Shown in pieces: positions 1 through 7,615 of a stretch of 7,615 bases of DNA. The notes below the pieces were generated by a model. It worked only from the letters and a program-made list of their open reading frames with translations. It was not told the origin of the DNA and made no database searches. Source of the stretch: an uncultured Planctomycetaceae bacterium (GTDB lineage Bacteria > Planctomycetota > Planctomycetia > Planctomycetales > Planctomycetaceae); contig CALJUK010000591.1 in NCBI GenBank assembly GCA_937975745.1, forward strand, positions 1 through 7,615, given 5' to 3'. Position 1 is the stretch's first letter, and each line of letters opens with the position of its first letter. The position numbers were made by a program, and so were the translations under genes.

Positions 1-949
1 AGGCGTGGCCGAAGGTCTGTGTGCCGGGCCATTCGTAGTGGAGGCCGTACATCTGCTGGGTGGCGGGCGCTTCGCGCGAGATGTCCATCAGCTCGGGGAC
101 GGCTGTCTGCATGCGAAACGCAAGTTCGTAGTTGGCGATGGCGGATTCGACCGCATCGTGCTGTCCCATTCGGTCGGCGATCCCGCCTTCCAGCGTACGC
201 AATAAAGCGATTTTCCGAGCCCGTTCGACTGGACTTTCTCCCGGGGGAGCCAAATCCGCGACCGGCGTGGCTCCCGGTTTGAAGATCGATCCCTGAAACG
301 TCGCTGGCAGAAATCCATTGTGGAAACAATCGACTCCACCGGGGGGAATGAGCCCACCGTTGAGGACAACAAAGCCGGGCAGATTGTGGGATTCCGTCCC
401 GAGTCCATACGCAGTCCAGGCCCCCATGCAGGGCCTTCCCTGCAATCCATGTCCGGTATGCAGGAAGTAATTCGCATTGGTGTGTTCCGGGAAGGCCGAC
501 GTCATCGAGCGGATCACGCACAAATCGTCGGCACATTGCGCGACATGCGGGAACAGATCGCTGATCGGGATGCCCGACTCTCCGTACTGGCGAAACTTCC
601 AGGGGGATTGGAGAACGTTCCCCGGGTTGTCGAATTGCGACGGCTGCACCTTCATTTTGAACCGCTGGCCATTTTCTTTGGCCAATTGCGGCTTTGGATC
701 GAATGAATCGACCTGCGACACGCCTCCGTCCATATACAAAAAGATCACATTTCTGGCCCGGGCCGGAAAATGCGTTCGCTGCGGAGCCATCGTTCCATCG
801 GGATCGGACACAATTGCCGCCGAGGCTGGCCCAACGAAGGACGGATCGGACAGCAGACTCGCCAGGGCAATTCCGCCGAAACCCTGAGCGCTTCGGGAAA
901 GCATCTCTCGACGGTTATGCCGTGGCCGCTCGAATGGTCCGCAATGCAT
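1..949 (-). CDS. DUF1501 family secreted protein, C-terminus cut off by the window edge
   Basis: The frame stays open from 949 to the left edge, giving 316 residues without a stop; the C-terminal part is missing. An in-frame stop at 970-968 precedes the ATG at 949, the first possible start; M16 is a less likely alternative. The N-terminus carries a twin-arginine motif (NRREML, residues 12-17) followed by a weakly hydrophobic GFGGIALASLL stretch, the usual Tat-like leader of DUF1501 proteins. After it come NVIFLYMDGGVSQVDSFDPKP (about 67-87), the family's first conserved block, and EHTNANYFLHTGHGLQGRP (155-173). DUF1501 belongs to the alkaline phosphatase/sulfatase-like superfamily; no substrate is established. 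The expected C-terminal GEFGRTP and GRDHW blocks would lie beyond the window. It starts 45 bp after the cytochrome gene ends, so the two are probably one operon. The ribosome site is weak (AGGGCGGG just upstream). Family assignment is firm; function is unknown. Confidence 0.93.
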   Translation of the reverse strand, partial: MHCGPFERPRHNRREMLSRSAQGFGGIALASLLSDPSFVGPASAAIVSDPDGTMAPQRTHFPARARNVIFLYMDGGVSQVDSFDPKPQLAKENGQRFKMKVQPSQFDNPGNVLQSPWKFRQYGESGIPISDLFPHVAQCADDLCVIRSMTSAFPEHTNANYFLHTGHGLQGRPCMGAWTAYGLGTESHNLPGFVVLNGGLIPPGGVDCFHNGFLPATFQGSIFKPGATPVADLAPPGESPVERARKIALLRTLEGGIADRMGQHDAVESAIANYELAFRMQTAVPELMDISREAPATQQMYGLHYEWPGTQTFGHA

Positions 950-994
950 CGTACCCGCCCTGTCGCTCTACCAGTTCGATCGCGAAAGCAACCA

Positions 995-995
<1 letters not shown>
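915..995 (-). other. 26-codon mini-ORF bridging the cytochrome and DUF1501 genes
   Basis: The TGA stop of the cytochrome gene shares its last base with an ATG (TGATG across 997-993). That ATG opens a 26-codon frame reading MVAFAIELVERQGGYDALRT and six more residues, ending at a TAA at 917-915. It overlaps the start of the downstream DUF1501 gene by 35 bases in another frame. No family is recognised, and it could well be chance. If translated, its main effect would be to carry reinitiating ribosomes across the 45-bp gap and couple expression of the two genes. No separate ribosome site was identified. Confidence 0.2.
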
Positions 996-4435
<3,440 letters not shown>

Positions 4436-4445
4436 ACGGCAGGGC

Positions 4446-4452
4446 TTTCCTC
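4446..4452 (-). promoter_or_regulatory. Ribosome binding site of the cytochrome gene
   Basis: On the minus strand GAGGAAA sits 10 bases before the ATG at 4435. It supports this start over the in-frame GTG at 4591. Confidence 0.6.
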
Positions 4453-4504
4453 GAAATTCGGACGGGGAATTTGCGGCTGCGGGACTCCGACGGCAGAAGC
4501 GTTC

Positions 4505-4533
4505 AGTATACACGCCCAGCCAACCCTGCGCAA
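4505..4533 (-). promoter_or_regulatory. Sigma-70-like promoter of the cytochrome-DUF1501 operon
   Basis: On the minus strand, TTGCGC (4533-4528) and TATACT (4510-4505) are separated by exactly 17 bases, close to the vegetative consensus. Transcription would start near 4498, giving a leader of about 60 bases that contains the GAGGAAA ribosome site. The promoter probably drives the cytochrome gene and, across the 45-bp gap, the downstream DUF1501 gene. It lies inside the N-terminal extension of the long frame that starts at 4591, which argues against that start. Confidence 0.65.
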
Positions 4534-4551
4534 GAGGCCATGTCAGGCCTC
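4534..4551. repeat. Inverted repeat abutting the -35 element
   Basis: GAGGCC (4534-4539) and GGCCTC (4546-4551) form perfect 6-bp arms around a 6-base spacer. One further A-T pair and one G-T wobble could extend the arms to 4532-4553, into the -35 hexamer. There is no T-run after it, so it is not a typical terminator. Its position beside the promoter suits a regulator-binding site, but that is inference. A second, imperfect repeat follows at 4551-4579 (CCTCCA and TGGAGG arms). Confidence 0.4.
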
Positions 4552-4615
4552 CTCCAACAGCTCGACTGAGGGCTGGAGGGTTTTGCAGCACGGCTCGTTG
4601 GCCGCTGCGTTGCTG

Positions 4616-4641
4616 TCGCGTCGTGTAGTATCGCGTCGTGT
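4616..4641. repeat. Two-copy direct repeat in the intergenic region
   Basis: TCGCGTCGTGT occurs at 4616-4626 and again at 4631-4641, a perfect 11-bp repeat with a 15-bp period and AGTA between the copies. It lies about 85 bp upstream of the cytochrome promoter. No function can be assigned. It might be a regulator site or simple duplication slippage. Confidence 0.5.
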
Positions 4642-4722
4642 GGAAGATCCCGTTTTGCGCAACAGGAATCGTTCCACTTCACAGCATCCCAGTCTCTCGA
4701 ACCGGTGCAACGAAAAACGTGT

Positions 4723-6039
4723 TCACACCAGGCCGGGGATCGCTTCGCGGTCTTCCAGAATATACCGCGGACGACCGGAGGGATCGTCGAACGTCATTGC
4801 CGGGTCGATCCCCAGATGTCGGTACAGATGTGAGAGAATGTTTTCCGGCCGTGTCTGTCCATCGACCGGGTGAGCGCCCGTTGGATCGGACGCGCCGATC
4901 ACCTGACCGGTCTGCAAGTTTCCGCCCGCCATCATCACGCTCATTACGCGGCCCCAATGGTCTCGGCCCGCGGTCCGATTGACGCGCGGCGTGCGACCGA
5001 ATTCGCCCATCGCCACGACCATCACATCCCGGGCTAATCCTCGTTCGTGGAGATCGCTGACCAGGGCGGCCACAGCTCGGTCATAACCGGGCCCCTTCTC
5101 TCGCATCCGTCCGGCGACATCGCGGTGATCGTCCCAGCTTCCCAGCGTATTGCAGCGGACCGAAACAAACGTCACACCGCTCTCGACAAGACGCCGCGCC
5201 AACAGCATGTTCTGCCCGATCGAATTGCGGCCGTAACGATCGCGCAACTTGGTCGGTTCCTCTTCAATGTCGAACGCTTTCCGCGCTGCATCGCCTGTCA
5301 CCAGCTCGAAGGCCTTGGCGGTGAACTCATCGGTTGCCTCAGCAGTTCCTGTGGTGTCGATGATTCGTCGGGCATCGTCGAATCCCGCCAACAGGGCTTT
5401 GCGGTCGGCCAAGCGTTCCGGAGTCAGACCTTTCACCAAGGTGAGGTTGGGGACAACGAACGGCTTGGAGTCGGCACTCTTGCTTGTCTCGAACGCATTG
5501 AGTCCCTTCCCCAGCCACGCGGAACGACCAAATCGCATGTCACTGGGAACTGCAACATACGCCGGCAGCCCCGACTTGTTGGCCCCACGCACTTTCGCAG
5601 TGATGGATCCGATACAGGGCATATGGTTTTCGCGGGCCCGTGTATCACGCAGGTAGTACCCCGTCTGCGTCAGGTGCGCACTCGTGCCATGACTTCCCGA
5701 ATTGTGCCGGACACCCCGGAGCACCACGAGCTTGTCCATGATCTTCGCCTGCTCGGTCATCACCTCCGAGAGGCGAAGAGCGTCGACATTGGGCTGCGCG
5801 GGGGTCAGCGGACCACGGTATTCGGCCGGTGCATTCGGCTTGGGGTCGTAGGTCTCATGCTGCGTCGGACCACCCGCCAGCTCGAGGAAGATGACGGCCG
5901 TGTTCTTACTGCGGCCTTGTTGGGCCGCCTCGGCTCGAAGTCGGAGTAAATCTGGGAGGGACAGACCGGCCAGGCCCGACAGACCGGCCAATAGTGCTTC
6001 GCGGCGTCGAATTCCATCGCAGAAATCATTCTTGAACAT
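4723..6039 (-). CDS. DUF1501 family secreted protein, complete
   Basis: This 438-residue protein has the normal full length for the family. The N-terminus carries a twin-arginine motif (RRREALLAG, 11-19) and a hydrophobic leader (about 15-32), suggesting Tat export. Conserved DUF1501 blocks appear in order: VIFLELAGGPTQHETYDPKP (49-68), HNSGSHG (112-118), WDDH (302-305), GEFGRTPRVN (345-354), GRDHW (358-362) and the C-terminal ILSHLYRHLGIDP (401-413). The fold is related to alkaline phosphatases and sulfatases; the Asp and His residues in these blocks probably bind metal, but substrate and reaction are unknown. It differs clearly from the other DUF1501 gene here: its first block is ELAGGPTQHETYDPKP instead of YMDGGVSQVDSFDPKP, and its leader is of another type. 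The ATG at 6039 has a CGGAG ribosome site 6 bases upstream. It probably has its own promoter at 6183-6212. The 287-bp gap to the cytochrome gene, with a separate promoter there, suggests two units. Confidence 0.95.
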   Translation of the reverse strand: MFKNDFCDGIRRREALLAGLSGLAGLSLPDLLRLRAEAAQQGRSKNTAVIFLELAGGPTQHETYDPKPNAPAEYRGPLTPAQPNVDALRLSEVMTEQAKIMDKLVVLRGVRHNSGSHGTSAHLTQTGYYLRDTRARENHMPCIGSITAKVRGANKSGLPAYVAVPSDMRFGRSAWLGKGLNAFETSKSADSKPFVVPNLTLVKGLTPERLADRKALLAGFDDARRIIDTTGTAEATDEFTAKAFELVTGDAARKAFDIEEEPTKLRDRYGRNSIGQNMLLARRLVESGVTFVSVRCNTLGSWDDHRDVAGRMREKGPGYDRAVAALVSDLHERGLARDVMVVAMGEFGRTPRVNRTAGRDHWGRVMSVMMAGGNLQTGQVIGASDPTGAHPVDGQTRPENILSHLYRHLGIDPAMTFDDPSGRPRYILEDREAIPGLV

Positions 6040-6045
6040 GCTGGA

Positions 6046-6050
6046 CTCCG
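6046..6050 (-). promoter_or_regulatory. Ribosome binding site of the complete DUF1501 gene
   Basis: CGGAG on the minus strand lies 6 bases before the ATG at 6039 and supports that start. Just upstream is a small hairpin (CGGG-TTCAG-CCCG on the minus strand), too short to be called regulatory. Confidence 0.55.
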
Positions 6051-6182
6051 TCGGGCTGAACCCGTCAGATCGAGATCAGGGGCAGGCAAGAAATGGGGAG
6101 TGGTGGGCGAAACCCTATGTCGGACAAGTGGTTATGGCTCGCAAATCGAGGATGGTGCCGAACTTCAAATTCGACAAACCCG

Positions 6183-6212
6183 ATTGTAAACCCATCAACG
6201 CGTGCTTATCAA
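6183..6212 (-). promoter_or_regulatory. Sigma-70-like promoter upstream of the complete DUF1501 gene
   Basis: On the minus strand TTGATA (6212-6207) and TACAAT (6188-6183) are separated by 18 bases, in a locally AT-rich patch (including GAAAATT just upstream) that contrasts with the GC-rich surroundings. Transcription would start near 6176, leaving a leader of about 137 bases before the ATG at 6039. The leader holds a short CGAA-TTCG repeat around the GAATTTGAAGTTC stretch but no recognised riboswitch. Confidence 0.55.
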
Positions 6213-6288
6213 TGCGAATTTTCGGCTGATCCCACGAGAGCTGGCCCACTGCAGCGATGTCCGCCGTTATCAGGGATGGTCACTCGAT

Positions 6289-7615
6289 TCAGGGGGATGC
6301 GTCGGAGAGTGTCGGCCGCTGGAACTCCTGCATCCAGAGCTCGAGCACAAGGAGTGACCAGACCAGGCGACTGTGATCCGCCGTCCCCGAGGAATGATCC
6401 GCAATGATGCGTTGGATGACGGCCGGCCGAACGTAGTCGGTAATTCGGGCCTGGGAACTGAGGAGCAGAACGTTCACGACGGCCGACAGTGGCCCGCGCA
6501 GAGTCTCCGCCAGAGGAAGGTCAAAGCCCTGCTTGGGTGAGGAGGCAATCTTACGGGGAAGCTGCCGACGGGCGACCGATCTCAGCAGACGCTTGGTTTC
6601 CAGAACGCCGATCTTCATGGCGTCGGGCAACCGATAGGCATAGTCGATGAGGCGATGGTCCAGGAAAGGGACGCGACCTTCCAGGGAATGAGCCATCGTC
6701 ATCCGGTCGTCTTTGACGAGGTAGTCGTCCACCAACACGGTCTTCGCATCGAGATACATCAGCCGGGTCAGCAGACTATGGCCGCGCGCACGGTCAAAGT
6801 GGTCTCGAAAGACATCGGTCGGGCTGAATCCCCCCAGACTCGCGGCAAAGTCCGGCTGACGCATCGTTGCCAGAACTCGATGATCGGTCGGACACAGCAG
6901 CCGTAAATAGCATTCCAACGGCGACACCGATGCCGCCCGTGCAAACCGGCCCAACTGCTTCCGCCAGCCGCGCTTGCTCTCATCACGCCCCAACAATCCG
7001 GCGACACCACCCAATCCCGGCAGATAACGTGTCATCCGCGCCAGACGGGCAGCCACGTATCGCTGGTATCCACCGAACAATTCATCGCCTCCGGTACCGG
7101 AAATCGCGACGGTCACATGCTGGCTCATCTGTCGAGCGAGATTGAACAACGCGATGGCCGAACTGTCTCCGACGGGCTCGCCGTAATGCTGCGTTGTCTC
7201 GCGGAGATCCTCGATCGCATTCGGCTGGCAGAGAAGTCGCCTGTGCGCAAGACCAAGATGGTCCGCCACGTGGGCGGCCGCTGCGGACTCGTCGAAACGA
7301 GAATCGTCGAATCCCAGCGAGTACGTCCGCACGTTGTCGTTGCGCAGTCCGGCGGCAATCAATCCCGAATCGATCCCACCGCTCAGACACAGCCCGACAG
7401 GCCGTTCCCCCATCAATCGACAACGAGACGCCGTTCGCAACAGTTCCTCGACGTGACTTTCGGCCTTCGCGTGGTCAATCACCAGGGAGTGTTGATTCTC
7501 CAAAGGGAAATCCCACCACTGACGAACCAGGACTTCTCCCTGTTTCCAGCGGAGCCAGTGGCCGGCGGGAAGTTTGCGAATCCCCGTGTAAATGCTGTGG
7601 GGGGCGGGGACGTAA
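6289..7615 (-). CDS. asnB: Asparagine synthase-type glutamine amidotransferase, N-terminus beyond the window
   Basis: The frame is open to the right edge, giving 441 visible residues. The TTG at 7503 is internal, since conserved sequence continues upstream (PHSIYTGIRKLPAGHWLRW, then QWWDFP). The missing part should be the class II glutaminase domain with its N-terminal Cys. What remains is the synthetase domain: the pyrophosphate loop SGGIDS (visible 78-83), EPVGDSSAI, SGTGGDELFGGYQRY (172-186), DDRMTMAHSLEGRVPFLDHR, and SSPKQGFDLPLAETLRGPL near the end. The family uses ATP to activate a carboxylate and transfers ammonia from glutamine, making asparagine or amidating another substrate in the cytoplasm. 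The closing LVWSLLVLELWMQEF is typical of AsnB-like proteins often found in surface-polysaccharide clusters, so a role in sugar or envelope modification is possible but cannot be judged without the genes to the right. The symbol denotes the family, not proven asparagine synthesis. Confidence 0.93.
   Translation of the reverse strand, partial: YVPAPHSIYTGIRKLPAGHWLRWKQGEVLVRQWWDFPLENQHSLVIDHAKAESHVEELLRTASRCRLMGERPVGLCLSGGIDSGLIAAGLRNDNVRTYSLGFDDSRFDESAAAAHVADHLGLAHRRLLCQPNAIEDLRETTQHYGEPVGDSSAIALFNLARQMSQHVTVAISGTGGDELFGGYQRYVAARLARMTRYLPGLGGVAGLLGRDESKRGWRKQLGRFARAASVSPLECYLRLLCPTDHRVLATMRQPDFAASLGGFSPTDVFRDHFDRARGHSLLTRLMYLDAKTVLVDDYLVKDDRMTMAHSLEGRVPFLDHRLIDYAYRLPDAMKIGVLETKRLLRSVARRQLPRKIASSPKQGFDLPLAETLRGPLSAVVNVLLLSSQARITDYVRPAVIQRIIADHSSGTADHSRLVWSLLVLELWMQEFQRPTLSDASP

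Larger units (their letters stand above)
4436..4722. other. Intergenic region between the DUF1501 and cytochrome genes
   Basis: No gene is seen in these 287 bp. Besides the promoter and repeats listed separately, there is an 8-bp perfect palindrome TTGCGCAA (4655-4662), sharing TTGCGCA with the -35 region, and a small GGAA-TCG-TTCC hairpin (4665-4675). No stem followed by a T-run, as a Rho-independent terminator for the upstream DUF1501 gene would need, was found. Read-through or Rho-dependent termination is therefore possible. Confidence 0.5.
6040..6288. other. Intergenic region between the amidotransferase and DUF1501 genes
   Basis: No gene is seen in these 249 bp. They hold the promoter and ribosome site listed separately. 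After the amidotransferase stop there is only a weak GCTG/CAGC pairing (6240-6255) and no T-run, so no Rho-independent terminator can be called. Confidence 0.5.

Noticed and set aside
4551..4579. Imperfect CCTCCA/TGGAGG hairpin as a terminator
   Set aside because: The stem is bulged, and on the minus strand, where the genes lie, no T-run follows it. The GTTTT after it on the plus strand would serve no visible gene.
4436..4591. N-terminal extension of the cytochrome from a GTG at 4591
   Set aside because: The extension contains the promoter, lacks signal-peptide character and has a weaker start codon than the ATG at 4435.
4626..4662. Second promoter with GATACT as -10 and TTGCGC as -35
   Set aside because: The spacer would be about 24 bases, too long for a sigma-70-type promoter.
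5047..5949. A 300-codon open frame on the plus strand opposite the complete DUF1501 gene
   Set aside because: It has no recognisable motif and the opposite strand is conserved along its whole length, so it is a shadow frame.
6289..7503. Amidotransferase starting at the TTG at 7503
   Set aside because: Conserved family sequence continues in frame upstream to the window edge, so the TTG is an internal leucine codon.

Overview
The window comes from a planctomycete, most likely class Planctomycetia. The GC content is high, and three of the four genes belong to secreted families expanded in that phylum: a planctomycete-type cytochrome c protein with PSCyt1, DUF1549/PSCyt2 and DUF1553/PSD1 domains, and two DUF1501 proteins. 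The assignment rests on family recognition only; no rRNA or other marker gene is present.

Layout: all four genes lie on the minus strand, so transcription runs from high to low coordinates. In that order they are (1) an asparagine synthase-type amidotransferase, 7615 to 6289, with its N-terminal glutaminase domain beyond the right edge; (2) a 249-bp gap holding a good sigma-70-like promoter; (3) a complete DUF1501 protein, 6039 to 4723; (4) a 287-bp gap holding a second, very well-formed promoter with a palindrome against its -35 element and a short tandem repeat; (5) a 1146-residue secreted multidomain cytochrome, 4435 to 995; and (6) after 45 bp, a second DUF1501 protein running off the left edge, from 949. 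No tRNA, rRNA, CRISPR array, insertion sequence or phage gene was seen, and no convincing Rho-independent terminator was found in either gap.

How the genes may work together: the cytochrome and the DUF1501 gene 45 bp downstream form the pairing typical of planctomycetes and are probably co-transcribed from the 4505-4533 promoter. The upstream DUF1501 gene belongs to a visibly different subtype and has its own promoter. All three products carry export signals: Sec-type on the cytochrome and Tat-like twin arginines on both DUF1501 proteins. They should therefore act outside the cytoplasm. DUF1501 is related to the alkaline phosphatase/sulfatase fold, and these families are suspected of acting on complex, often sulfated, polysaccharides, but no reaction is proven. 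The amidotransferase is probably a separate unit, possibly the end of a surface-polysaccharide cluster to the right.

Nothing here is a clear new defence or mobile system. The points most worth a second look are the beta-sandwich-like region inserted between the two conserved halves of the cytochrome, the second CXXCH site in its DUF1549 domain, the pairing of two different DUF1501 subtypes with one cytochrome, and the promoter that fixes the cytochrome start at 4435.
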